DNA from: a bacterium
Lineage (GTDB): Bacteria; Zhuqueibacterota; QNDG01; DTFT01
Assembly (NCBI GenBank): GCA_016933415.1
Contig: JAFGAX010000076.1
Coordinates: 1 to 35,804 of the forward strand
Direction of reading: 5' to 3'
DNA length: 35,804 bases
Below are positions 7,241-15,337 of the stretch, in pieces (within the stretch, counting starts at the first letter, position 1; every line of letters begins with the position of its first letter). The notes under the pieces were generated by a model. That model made no database searches and had not been told where the DNA came from. It was given only the letters and a program-made list of their open reading frames with translations. The position numbers were made by a program, and so were the translations under genes.

Positions 7241-9884
7241 GCGGCAATACCTCCATGGGGGTCAGACGCTGACCCTGCTTCTCGATGAAGAGCCCGGTCC
7301 GCTCGATCCGGAACGTCAGCGGCGGCTCCTCGAATGACTCGAACAGGGAGTCCAGAACCTCCTTCACCTTCGCGGTGGCGGGGGTTCCCAGACGGACGGA
7401 AAGGACAAGGCCGTTTCCCTGGACGGACAGGTCCCCCACGGACAGGCGGATGTCGACGTCCTTTTCCCCGCGGCGGACGCGGTAGGCGTTGTTCGAAAGA
7501 AATGAGGCGACGGCCGGCCGGAGGGAAGCGGCCTCCGGTGCGCCTTCCCACTCGATGCGGTAGACCGCCAGGCCCACGGATCCGTCGAGGGCCGGCGTGC
7601 GCTCGGGGACCGGGGCGTGCCGGAGCACCTCGATGCCTGAAGGCAGGTGGGCGTTGATGATTCTTTCGAACGCGGCGGGAACATTGTCCACGACCTCGAA
7701 ATCGATGTATTCGGCCCGGCTCGTATACCCCAGCGGCAGCGGGGGCCCGGGTGAAAGCCTGGGATGCGCGTGGAATCCCTGCGACAGGGCGAGACGTATT
7801 CTGGCCCGGCGGAAAGCGCGCACCAACAACCGGAGCAGGTCCAGGTGCGACGTAAACCGGGCCTCCGGGCCCTTGCGCAGGGCCATGCGGATGCGGAGCG
7901 GGGGCGTCGTTCTCTGAAGCGGCATCCTGCGTACCGGCGGCCTTGCGGCCGGTGCCGTGGACCGCGCCGCGGCCGGGGACCGTCCGGCCGTCCTGAGGCG
8001 GCGGGCCGGGTCCGCGCAGGGGACCTTTTTCGACATGCCGCAGTCGGTGCAGGGTCCTGTCGCGCAATCTTCGGTGACCTCTCCGGCCAGGGCTTTATCG
8101 CGTTCACGAATCAGAAACGACCGGTTCAGGCCCTTGCTGAGATGATCCCAGGGCTGGGGCGCCGAGGGGTCCTTCGCCGCGAGCAGGGATTGGATGTCCA
8201 CGCCCGCGGCCTCAAAGGCCCGGTCCCACAGAACCGGCCTGAAATGGTCCGTCCAGGCGTCAAAACGGGCCCCGGCCGCCCAGGCGCCGCGCACCACGGC
8301 GGCGAGCTCGCGGCCGCCGCGGCCCAGCGCGGTTTCGAGCCGCGACACCCGGGGGTCTCGCCACGACAGCCTGACTTCCTTCCACCGCATGCGTTCGCGG
8401 ATGAAACGCACCTTGGCGTCGATGGTCTCGATCGAATCCTGCGCCTCCCAGGCGAAGGGCGTGTGGGCCTTCGGCGAAAAGGGCGAGAGCGAGACCGCCA
8501 CCTCCTTGCGGCCGAACGGCCGGCCCAGGGCCACGACTTTGCCCACCAGATCGGCCAGGCCCTCCAGGTCCTCCTGCGTCTCCGTCGGCAGGCCGATCAT
8601 GAAATAAAGCTTGACGTGACGCCAGCCGCGTTCGTAGGCGAGCCGGACCGCGGCCAGCAGGTCCTCTTCGGTGTTGTTCTTGTTGATGACATCGCGGAGC
8701 CGCTGGGTGCCCGCCTCGGGCGCGAGCGTCAGTCCGGACTTGCGCATCACGGACGCGAAGTCCGCCATTTCGGGCGTGAAGGTGTCCGGCCGGAGCGAGG
8801 GAAAGGAGACGGAAATCGGGTCGTCGCGGAACAGCCCGGCCAGGCCGTTCAGCAGTTCGGGCAGGTCGGGGTAGTCGGAGGTGGACAGCGACACCAGAGA
8901 GATCTCGTCGTAGCCGGTGCTCTGAATGGCCTCGCGCGCCTGACGTACCAGATCATCCACGGGACGGAGCCGCACCGGCCGGTACACGGAGCCGGCGTTG
9001 CAGAACCGGCAGCCGCGCGTGCAGCCGCGCATGATCTCGAGCAGATACCGGTCGTGCGTGGCCTCGACCAGCGGCACCACGGGCTTCACCGGGTAATGCT
9101 CCGGCTTGAGCTTCCACACCACGTTCGCGGTCACCCGGCCGGGGGCGCCTTCGGACAGGGCGGCCGTTCCGAGAAAGGCGCCGTCCGGTCCGCGCTTTTC
9201 GCCGTACAGCGAGGGCACATACACGCCGTCGAGCGCGGCCAGGCGCTTCAGCGTTTCGGCGCGGGTCCACCGCTCCCGCTTCTTCCGGCGCACCGTTTCC
9301 GCGACGGCCACGGCGGACTCTTCCCCGTCGCCGAGCACCACGGCGTCGAGGAATTCGGCCAGGGGCTCCGGGTTGAAGGCGCAGGGCCCGCCCGCGATGA
9401 TGAGCGGATCGCGCTCGCCCCGCTCCGACGCGGCCAGCGGAATGCCCGACAGGTCGATGAGGTTGAGAATATTGGTGTAGTGAAGTTCGTACTGAAGCGT
9501 GATGCCGAGGATGTCCGCGCGGCGGACCGGAGTCTTCGATTCGAGGGTGAACAGCGGCGCGTTCTTCTTCCGCATCCACGCCTCCAGGTCGGGCCACGGG
9601 GAGAACACGCGCTCCGCCCAGCACCACGGCTGCTGGTTGAGCACGTGGTAGAGGATCCCGAGACCCAGATGCGACATGCCGATTTCGTACACGTCCGGAA
9701 ACGCGAGCACGAACCGGACCTCGATAGGGTCCGTTTCCTTGTGGATCGCGTGCAGCTCGTTGCCGGCGTAACGGCCGGGCTTCATCACCAGGGGAAGCAC
9801 CGGTTCGAGGATGTCCCAGGGACCCGGAGCGACCGGCGACGGATGGGGCGCCGCGGACGGATGCGTGCCTGCGGTCGTCACCAT
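7233..9884 (-). CDS. Radical SAM protein fused to DUF2344 (TIGR03960/TIGR03936)
   Basis: The open frame starts at a GTG at 9908 (891 residues), but the ATG at 9884 has AGGATAGG upstream and is preferred (883 residues). In the longer numbering, residues ~60-200 look like a cobalamin-binding-type fold. The radical-SAM Cys triad is Cys296, Cys300 and Cys303 (CTRGCRFC). A second Cys-rich patch lies at 615-631 (CATGPCTDCG). Residues ~672-890 are DUF2344. The two halves are separate genes in many genomes and fused here. The gene lies directly upstream of RNase G/E with an 8-base overlap, the classic order with rplU and rpmA. The substrate is not established; the context suggests RNA or ribosome modification, which is inference. 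Confidence 0.88.
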   Translation of the reverse strand: MVTTAGTHPSAAPHPSPVAPGPWDILEPVLPLVMKPGRYAGNELHAIHKETDPIEVRFVLAFPDVYEIGMSHLGLGILYHVLNQQPWCWAERVFSPWPDLEAWMRKKNAPLFTLESKTPVRRADILGITLQYELHYTNILNLIDLSGIPLAASERGERDPLIIAGGPCAFNPEPLAEFLDAVVLGDGEESAVAVAETVRRKKRERWTRAETLKRLAALDGVYVPSLYGEKRGPDGAFLGTAALSEGAPGRVTANVVWKLKPEHYPVKPVVPLVEATHDRYLLEIMRGCTRGCRFCNAGSVYRPVRLRPVDDLVRQAREAIQSTGYDEISLVSLSTSDYPDLPELLNGLAGLFRDDPISVSFPSLRPDTFTPEMADFASVMRKSGLTLAPEAGTQRLRDVINKNNTEEDLLAAVRLAYERGWRHVKLYFMIGLPTETQEDLEGLADLVGKVVALGRPFGRKEVAVSLSPFSPKAHTPFAWEAQDSIETIDAKVRFIRERMRWKEVRLSWRDPRVSRLETALGRGGRELAAVVRGAWAAGARFDAWTDHFRPVLWDRAFEAAGVDIQSLLAAKDPSAPQPWDHLSKGLNRSFLIRERDKALAGEVTEDCATGPCTDCGMSKKVPCADPARRLRTAGRSPAAARSTAPAARPPVRRMPLQRTTPPLRIRMALRKGPEARFTSHLDLLRLLVRAFRRARIRLALSQGFHAHPRLSPGPPLPLGYTSRAEYIDFEVVDNVPAAFERIINAHLPSGIEVLRHAPVPERTPALDGSVGLAVYRIEWEGAPEAASLRPAVASFLSNNAYRVRRGEKDVDIRLSVGDLSVQGNGLVLSVRLGTPATAKVKEVLDSLFESFEEPPLTFRIERTGLFIEKQGQRLTPMEVLPHA

Positions 9885-9908
9885 GCCGCGCCTATCCTGC
9901 GGACACAC

Positions 9909-10337
9909 GGCCGCCGGGCTGGGTGCATGCGGGAGGAAATTTCGAAAGAAGAGGCTTTAATCAATGAAACCGGTCTCTGATTCTTTCCGGCCGACGGACG
10001 CCGTCCGGCCGGGCGGATGAAAATACGGAAAATATCCGGACAGGAGGGACAGCGGCAAGTGCCCGCTGACGGAGATCCGAACGGATTCACCGGACACCCG
10101 TTTTCCCCATCCCTGCTATTATCATGAAATAACAGCGTTTAAGATAAGGATTTTTTATGAGAAAATCAATATAAATTAATCACCGCCGCCCATTCAAAAC
10201 CGGAAAACAGCCTATTCCCTGAAAAGAGTCTGATTTAAATCATCACTGGACGAAAATATTCAACTAATAAACGGGTTAATGCTTGTATTTTTTGTGTTTA
10301 GCGTGTTCCAGGCAGCTCCTGCACAATCATCCGGTTA
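9909..10337. other. Divergent intergenic region, AT-rich block, no gene seen
   Basis: The region between the two divergent genes becomes much more AT-rich from about 10110. It holds an imperfect palindrome at 10115-10136 (GCTATTAT and ATAACAGC around a six-base centre), a possible operator. Only very short or shadow ORFs occur here. Confidence 0.5.
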
Positions 10338-10366
10338 TTGACGAAGCCCAGGTTTTTTCGTACATT
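10338..10366 (+). promoter_or_regulatory. Promoter-like pair just upstream of the ACT-domain gene
   Basis: TTGACG (10338-10343) and TACATT (10361-10366) are 17 bases apart. A transcript would begin near 10373, only a few bases before the ATG at 10376, implying a leaderless or nearly leaderless mRNA. No Shine-Dalgarno sequence precedes that ATG. Confidence 0.4.
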
Positions 10367-10375
10367 GCCTCCCGG

Positions 10376-12253
10376 ATGAACACGCATTTCGACGACATCC
10401 GCTCCAAGCTGTCCGATCTCAACCCTCCCCTGCCCGAGGACATGATCCGTGACTATCTGGCGGAACTGGAGAAGGCCCGTTCCGCGTTTCCGCTGACCGG
10501 CCAGACAGCGCTTCTCGTCCGTCTGCTGGCGCAATGGGAATCGGAACGCGACCGTAAAATCGTCGCATCCACATGCAGGGAATGCCCGGGCGAGGGCAGG
10601 GAATGCTTCCACCTGTTCGGCATCCTGAGCGCGGACTGGCCCGGGCTGTCGAACGCGTGCCTCGGCGTGGTGCACGACATGGGCTGGAACGTGGACCACA
10701 TCACTGCCTTCAACCTGAACCGCGGGAACGAGAATCTCGGCGTCGTGCTGATCGGCATCCGGGTTCGGGAGGAGGATCGTCAACCGGACATGGCCGGCCG
10801 ATCCGAGATGCTCCTGACGCGGCTCCGGCAGGCCGCCGTGGGCACGGGCGCCAAGGTCTCCCTGCTCTCCGAGGAAATGCGCAAACTCGAAATCTACAGC
10901 CAGGTCATCGCCTCCATCGAACCGCAGGTGGAGCCGCAGGACTGGGAAGCCGTTCTCGGGCCGAACGGGGAGGCGGTGAAATATTTCGCGGCACGGTCGC
11001 GGGATTACATCGAGAACCGGAAGGTCGAGGACATCGGCCGCCAGATCCTGCTCAATTTCGGTTTTCTCAAGGCTGTCCGTGAATCCGCGGATTCGATTCA
11101 GCTGGACATCACGAACATCGAAACCCGGACCGAGGGTGTGTTCACCAGTGTCACCGTGGCCGGGCCCGCCAAATGGCTGAACCTCGAAGACTGCCTGAAG
11201 ACCATCGCCCTCACCATCCCCCGATTTTTCCTGAAGCACAACCGGGAGTTCACGACGAACGAGGGAACGTCGCTGTTCCGCATCGAATTCACGGACTCGA
11301 CGGGCCAGCCGCTCCGTGAGGCCGACCGGGAAAAGCTTCGGAAAGCCTTCACAACGCTGGTGCTGAGCAAGCGCCAGAGCCACTCGCAGTGGATCGAATC
11401 CATCGGCGGATTCGAGCACTACGCGCGCGCCATCATCCCGCTCCTGGTCCGGGAGGCCCAGTCCACGGGCAGGGCCCAGGTATACCAGAGCGTCGGCCAG
11501 ACCACGGACCTGTTCATCGACTTCAAGATCATCGTGGTGGTGCCCGATTCCAGGGAACCGCGCCGGAAACTGGTCACCCGGACGGTGGAAGGGCTCGAGG
11601 GCGTGCCCGGACTCGAAATTTTCGGGGTCAAGCCGCCGAAAACCTACGAGCACGCCGAAGTGTTCATTCTCGACCTGCGGGCGAGCCTCACGGTGCTCGA
11701 AAACGCGGAGACGATCTACCGGACGATCAAGGAAAACGTCGCCAAGACGCTCGGCGAGTTCCGGGACTTCGACGAGGGCATGCGCACCCTGGACACGGAG
11801 AAATTCAAGTCCGTCCGGCGCATGCTCGACGGCGTCGACAAGAGTCTCATCCGGGAAATGTACTATGCCATCGAGGATTTCTTCCGTGTGGGCGCGTCGA
11901 TCGACGAAATCGTCGCGCACATCCGGCTCATGGTCGATATGCTGGCCGCCATCGACCGCGCCGACAGGGGAATCGCCGTTCTCACGCGTCAGACCGGCCA
12001 GACCCTGCCAGACGGTTCGGTTCTGCCGCGCGCGAGCCTGATCTGCGCGGCCGTGCCCCAGCCCCGGAACCTCCTGCGCGACATTCTGGAAATCCTCGAG
12101 AACGAGGACGTGACGCTGAGCCGCCTCGAGCGGCCCTCGTGGACCCTCCTGCTGTGCCGCATCACGCGGAACGACCAGGCCCTGCCGGAATCCGAACTCG
12201 CGGATCTGGCCGAACGGATCCGGGCGCTGGGCGCCGCCAAACCCGCACACTGA
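10376..12253 (+). CDS. Large ACT-domain protein of unknown function
   Basis: This is 625 residues from the ATG at 10376 (MNTHFDDIRSKL). The frame is open back to a TTG at 10283, but that extension contains a promoter-like pair and reads poorly. An ACT-like ligand-binding segment is visible as HLFGILSADWPGLSNACLGVV, directly preceded by a Cys cluster (CRECPGEGREC). The rest is mixed alpha/beta with no membrane segment or signal peptide and no catalytic motif that I recognise. The arrangement loosely recalls the regulatory N-terminal part of large NAD-glutamate dehydrogenases, but this is not established. It may sense an amino acid or nucleotide. DedA follows 19 bases later and is probably cotranscribed. 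Confidence 0.72.
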   Translation: MNTHFDDIRSKLSDLNPPLPEDMIRDYLAELEKARSAFPLTGQTALLVRLLAQWESERDRKIVASTCRECPGEGRECFHLFGILSADWPGLSNACLGVVHDMGWNVDHITAFNLNRGNENLGVVLIGIRVREEDRQPDMAGRSEMLLTRLRQAAVGTGAKVSLLSEEMRKLEIYSQVIASIEPQVEPQDWEAVLGPNGEAVKYFAARSRDYIENRKVEDIGRQILLNFGFLKAVRESADSIQLDITNIETRTEGVFTSVTVAGPAKWLNLEDCLKTIALTIPRFFLKHNREFTTNEGTSLFRIEFTDSTGQPLREADREKLRKAFTTLVLSKRQSHSQWIESIGGFEHYARAIIPLLVREAQSTGRAQVYQSVGQTTDLFIDFKIIVVVPDSREPRRKLVTRTVEGLEGVPGLEIFGVKPPKTYEHAEVFILDLRASLTVLENAETIYRTIKENVAKTLGEFRDFDEGMRTLDTEKFKSVRRMLDGVDKSLIREMYYAIEDFFRVGASIDEIVAHIRLMVDMLAAIDRADRGIAVLTRQTGQTLPDGSVLPRASLICAAVPQPRNLLRDILEILENEDVTLSRLERPSWTLLLCRITRNDQALPESELADLAERIRALGAAKPAH

Positions 12254-12272
12254 AAGACAAGGAACCACCCTC

Positions 12273-12926
12273 ATGCACCTGCTGACCGACGCCCTCGCCT
12301 GGATGGGCAGAACCGCGATCACCGTCATCTCCTCTCTCGGATACGCGGGCGTCTTCTTTCTCATGGCCGCCGAGAGCATGATCATCCCCATCCCGGCCGA
12401 GCTCGTTATGCCGTTCGCCGGATTCCTCGTCAGCCAGGGGAAATTCGGCATGGAATGGGTCTTCCTGGCCAGCACGGCCGGAAGCCTGGCGGGGTCCCTC
12501 CTCTCCTACTGGATGGGCCGGACCGGCGGCAACCGGCTCGTGCTCCGCTTCGGGAAATACCTCCTGCTCGACGCCGCGGATCTTAAGCGCACCGAGGACT
12601 ATTTCAGCCGCAAGGGCGAAGGCACGATATTCATCGGCCGGCTCATCCCAGTGGTGCGGCACCTGATTTCCATTCCGGCCGGCATCGGCCGCATGAACCT
12701 GAAAAAATTCACGCTGTACACCGCGGCCGGGGCCACGATCTGGAACATGTTTCTTGCCTGGATGGGGTACATTCTCGGACGGAACTGGCGCGCGATCCGG
12801 CATTATACCGAGCCCGTGTCCGTGATCGTGGCCGTCCTCCTGCTGGCGGGATTCGTCTGGTTCGTGTGGCATCACGTGAAAAGCAAGGCCCGGAGCCGGG
12901 AGGCGGAGGAAGCGCTTCAAAAATAA
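12273..12926 (+). CDS. DedA-family (VTT domain) inner-membrane protein
   Basis: This is 217 residues with several hydrophobic segments. The family signature is seen in two half-helix regions: ESMIIPIPAELVMPFAGFL and GRLIPVVRHLISIPAG, the latter containing the conserved Arg residues. AAGGAA is the ribosome binding site. Known members (DedA, UptA/PopT, VTT proteins) move lipids such as undecaprenyl phosphate or phosphatidylethanolamine across the inner membrane and affect proton motive force and drug tolerance. Which lipid is handled here is not visible. The TAA stop is followed without a gap by a GTTCATA heptamer tract. Confidence 0.92.
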   Translation: MHLLTDALAWMGRTAITVISSLGYAGVFFLMAAESMIIPIPAELVMPFAGFLVSQGKFGMEWVFLASTAGSLAGSLLSYWMGRTGGNRLVLRFGKYLLLDAADLKRTEDYFSRKGEGTIFIGRLIPVVRHLISIPAGIGRMNLKKFTLYTAAGATIWNMFLAWMGYILGRNWRAIRHYTEPVSVIVAVLLLAGFVWFVWHHVKSKARSREAEEALQK

Positions 12927-12961
12927 GTTCATAGTTCATTGTTCATGGTTCATAGTTGAAT
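12927..12961 (+). repeat. Heptamer tract, GTTCATA type
   Basis: Five consecutive seven-base units (GTTCATA, GTTCATT, GTTCATG, GTTCATA, GTTGAAT) start on the base after the dedA stop codon. Confidence 0.85.
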
Positions 12962-12962
12962 T

Positions 12963-13062
12963 GTAGGTCCGATATGCCTCGCGCTTTAGCGCGGGGCTAT
13001 CGGACATCTCGACGAAAGTGTCCGAAAGGCCCGCAAAAAGAAGCGGGCCATTTCGGACCTAC
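12963..13062. repeat. Inverted pair of REP-like hairpins (REPIN)
   Basis: A TA-subtype copy in plus orientation (12963-13006) has outer stem GTCCGATA, a bulged T and an inner stem CGCGC/GCGCG. It is followed after 12 bases by an AA-subtype copy in minus orientation (13019-13062) with GTCCGAAA, a bulged T and inner stem GGCCCGC. The GTAG heads face outward, which is the REPIN/BIME layout. Confidence 0.88.
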
Positions 13063-13065
13063 AGA

Positions 13066-13155
13066 CTTCAGCCTTTCATCCGTACGAATGAATCCCTGAA
13101 GGGTGAATTCCGGTTTTATTTTGTTCCTTTGAACTTTGAACCCTGAACTTTGAAC
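13066..13155. repeat. CTTCAG hairpin module plus TTTGAAC heptamers
   Basis: GACTTCAGCCTTTCAT and CTGAAGGG form an imperfect hairpin module that recurs at 31505-31550. In both places it is followed by heptamers of the TTTGAAC type (here 13128-13155, four units). Confidence 0.75.
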
Positions 13156-13177
13156 TTGAGATAAAATCCAAGGCAAT

Positions 13178-13211
13178 AAAAAAGCCGCCCCTTTCGAGGG
13201 GCGGCTTTTTT
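13178..13211. terminator. Bidirectional intrinsic terminator between dedA and the OmpA-like gene
   Basis: A perfect stem AAGCCGCCCC/GGGGCGGCTT with loop TTTCGA is flanked by A and T runs, so it works on both strands. It lies 18 bases beyond the OmpA-like gene stop and ends readthrough from dedA. Confidence 0.93.
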
Positions 13212-13228
13212 GATTGGAGAAAACCGCT

Positions 13229-14617
13229 CTAGTCGATCCGGATGAACTCGATGCGGCGGTTCTGGGCGCGGCCTTCCTTGGTGTCGTTGGACGCCACGGG
13301 TCTGTCGGGACCGAAGCCCTTGGTCTCGATCCGGTCCTTGGCGATACCCTTGGACACCATATATTTCGTCACGGATTCCGCGCGGCGGATCGAAAGCGCG
13401 GTGTTGGCTCTCTTGCCGCCCACATTATCGGTGTGCCCGCTCACCTGCAGTTTCATCGCCGGGTATTCAACCAGCGTACGGACCACCTTGTCGAGCACTT
13501 CCTTCGCGCCCGGCGTGAGCACGGCGCTTCCGGTCTTGAAGTTGACGCCTTCGAGCACGATCGGGGCCGCGCGTTCGATAACCACCTCGGGCTTCTTGTC
13601 CGGGCAGCCGTCGTCATCTTCGAACCCGTTGACGGTCTCGGCCTGGTCCGGGCACTTGTCCTTCGCGTCCGGAATGCCGTCGCCGTCATTGTCGAGGTCC
13701 GGGCACCCGTCCTCGTCCTGGAACCCGTCCTTGTCCTCGGCCTCATTCGGGCACTTATCCTTGCCGTCGAGAATGCCGTCGCCGTCATTGTCCGGGTCCG
13801 GAATGCCGTCGGCATCCTTGAATCCATCCATGTCCTCGGCCTGGTTCGGCGCGCCGTCCTGGCCGTCGAGAATGCCGTCGCCGTCATTGTCCGGGTCCGG
13901 GCACCCGTCCGCGTCCTCGAATCCGTCCAAATCCTCCGCGACCTTCGGGCATTTATCCTTGTTGTTCGGGATGCCGTCCCCGTCCTTGTCCCGGTTGCCG
14001 CCGAAGAAGAAGTTCAGCCCGAGACGCACGTCCGCGAGACCGGTCTGAACATCGCCGGGTCCGGACATGTCCAGCTTCTGGCGCAGAATGCGTCCGTAAT
14101 GCGCGGACAGGTCCAGTCCGAGCGCCTGGGTCAGCGCGTATTCCACGCCGAGCCCCAGGTCGGTCAGGGCGTTGGTCTCCTGGCCGTGCACCGATTCGCC
14201 GTCGTTCTTGAGGTCCCAGATCAGGGCGCCGATACCCCAGGTCAGGTACGGGTTCAGCTTGCACTCGGGCCTCAGGTTGGCCTGGACGTTGAACAGAACG
14301 GGCATCAGGCTCGTCTCGAACGGCGTATCCGGCAGTTTAGTATAGTACTCGGAAAGGCCGGACGCTTCGGTGTCGCGGGGATAGGTGAGGGCGTAGCCGC
14401 CGCCCAGCGTGAAGGACAGCACCGGCATCGGCGTGTATTCCAGTTTCACGCCGGCCATGGGTCCCAGCACATCCCAGTCACTATTCCGGTCACCCACCAT
14501 TTTCTTGGCGCTGCCGTACACACCGATGCCCCACTGGCCCTCGGCCTTCTGGCCGAAGGCGGGCAGAACGGCCATCCCCGCCACGATCAGAGCGATCACC
14601 CATGCACTCTTCTTCAT
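13229..14617 (-). CDS. OmpA-family outer-membrane protein with thrombospondin type-3 repeats
   Basis: The start is the ATG at 14617 with GGAGGAGG upstream. A longer open frame reaches 15175 but runs antisense-like through pyrE. The 462 residues are: signal peptide (about 1-22, AFGQ), a beta-rich predicted eight-strand barrel (about 25-205), four TSP3 units of 33 residues (about 210-340) with DxDxDGI calcium loops, and the OmpA C-terminal domain (about 355-460). Asp397 in GHTDNVGG and Arg412 in SIRRAESV match the residues that bind diaminopimelate of peptidoglycan. The role is to tie outer membrane to cell wall, with a Ca-stabilised linker. Unit two lacks both Cys residues that the other three units carry. 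Confidence 0.95.
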   Translation of the reverse strand: MKKSAWVIALIVAGMAVLPAFGQKAEGQWGIGVYGSAKKMVGDRNSDWDVLGPMAGVKLEYTPMPVLSFTLGGGYALTYPRDTEASGLSEYYTKLPDTPFETSLMPVLFNVQANLRPECKLNPYLTWGIGALIWDLKNDGESVHGQETNALTDLGLGVEYALTQALGLDLSAHYGRILRQKLDMSGPGDVQTGLADVRLGLNFFFGGNRDKDGDGIPNNKDKCPKVAEDLDGFEDADGCPDPDNDGDGILDGQDGAPNQAEDMDGFKDADGIPDPDNDGDGILDGKDKCPNEAEDKDGFQDEDGCPDLDNDGDGIPDAKDKCPDQAETVNGFEDDDGCPDKKPEVVIERAAPIVLEGVNFKTGSAVLTPGAKEVLDKVVRTLVEYPAMKLQVSGHTDNVGGKRANTALSIRRAESVTKYMVSKGIAKDRIETKGFGPDRPVASNDTKEGRAQNRRIEFIRID

Positions 14618-14661
14618 GTTGCCTCCTCCGTTAAAGGTTAATAAAAAATCCGTTCGCTTCC

Positions 14662-14685
14662 GATTCCCGCATTCCGCCGGGAATC
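14662..14685. repeat. GATTCCCG inverted-repeat hairpin
   Basis: GATTCCCG and CGGGAATC flank an eight-base loop between the pyrE stop and the OmpA-like gene start. Similar ATTCCCG hairpins occur at 34001-34025 and 34253-34277. It could also weakly terminate pyrE transcription. Confidence 0.55.
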
Positions 14686-14694
14686 CGGCCGAAA

Positions 14695-15282
14695 TCATTT
14701 CAATCCGCGGCTCCCGGGCTTGACCGCCTGCCCGCCGGCTTTGCACATCGGGCAGTCCTCCGGCGGATGCGTTTGAACGTCCATCTGCAGCAGGGACGTG
14801 TAGGGCAGTCCGAACAGGGCCGCGGCCTTTCCCCCGCTCCGGTCCACGATGGCCGCGACCGCGGCCGGCCGGCCGCCCGCGGCTTGCACCGCTTCGATGA
14901 CCTCCATGACCGATCCCCCGGTCGTGGTCACGTCCTCGGCCACGAGCACGGACTCGCCGGACCGGATCGCGAATCCGCGCCTGAGCGTCATGCGGCCGTC
15001 CTGCCGCTCGGTGAACATCGACCGGACCCGGAGCGCCCGCGCGATCTCCTGGCCGACCAGGATGCCCCCGACCGCGGGTGAAACCACAGCGTCGAACCGT
15101 CCGTCCGGAAGCCGGGCCGCCAGGTCGCGGCACAGGGTCTCGGCGTGCCAGGGATACTGGAGCACGCGGCCGCACTGGAAATACCGGTCGCTGTGAAGTC
15201 CCGACGTGAGGATGAAATGCCCCTCCAGCAGCGCCTCCGTCTCCCGGAACAGTCCCAGAATGAAATCACGCGTCAAGGCCAT
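14695..15282 (-). CDS. pyrE: Orotate phosphoribosyltransferase
   Basis: This is 195 residues. It converts orotate and PRPP to orotidine 5'-phosphate in pyrimidine synthesis. The PRPP-binding signature is VLVAEDVTTTGGS at about residues 112-124. The N-terminal GHFILTSGLHSDRYFQC matches the orotate-binding region of the short (type) enzymes found in many non-enterobacterial groups. A C-terminal CPMCKAGG stretch is seen in this subgroup. The gene follows pyrF by 55 bases on the same strand, so the last two steps to UMP are encoded together. Confidence 0.95.
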   Translation of the reverse strand: MALTRDFILGLFRETEALLEGHFILTSGLHSDRYFQCGRVLQYPWHAETLCRDLAARLPDGRFDAVVSPAVGGILVGQEIARALRVRSMFTERQDGRMTLRRGFAIRSGESVLVAEDVTTTGGSVMEVIEAVQAAGGRPAAVAAIVDRSGGKAAALFGLPYTSLLQMDVQTHPPEDCPMCKAGGQAVKPGSRGLK

Positions 15283-15337
15283 GCCGTTGTTCCCCCTGAA
15301 ATCAGTCGATCCTCCCTTCCGCTCCGCTTTCCGCCCG

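Noticed and set aside
5561-7288. Long plus-strand frame antisense to RNase G/E (575 residues)
   Set aside because: It is a GC-rich shadow of a well-supported gene and shows no domain pattern. The same applies to 7764-9980, 10298-12475, 13214-14641 and 26987-29362.
9878-10090. Minus-strand 70-residue frame upstream of the radical SAM gene
   Set aside because: It has no ribosome binding site and low-complexity composition, and it overlaps the true start region.
14618-15175. N-terminal extension of the OmpA-like protein
   Set aside because: The frame is open but runs through pyrE. A signal peptide and a strong ribosome binding site mark the ATG at 14617.
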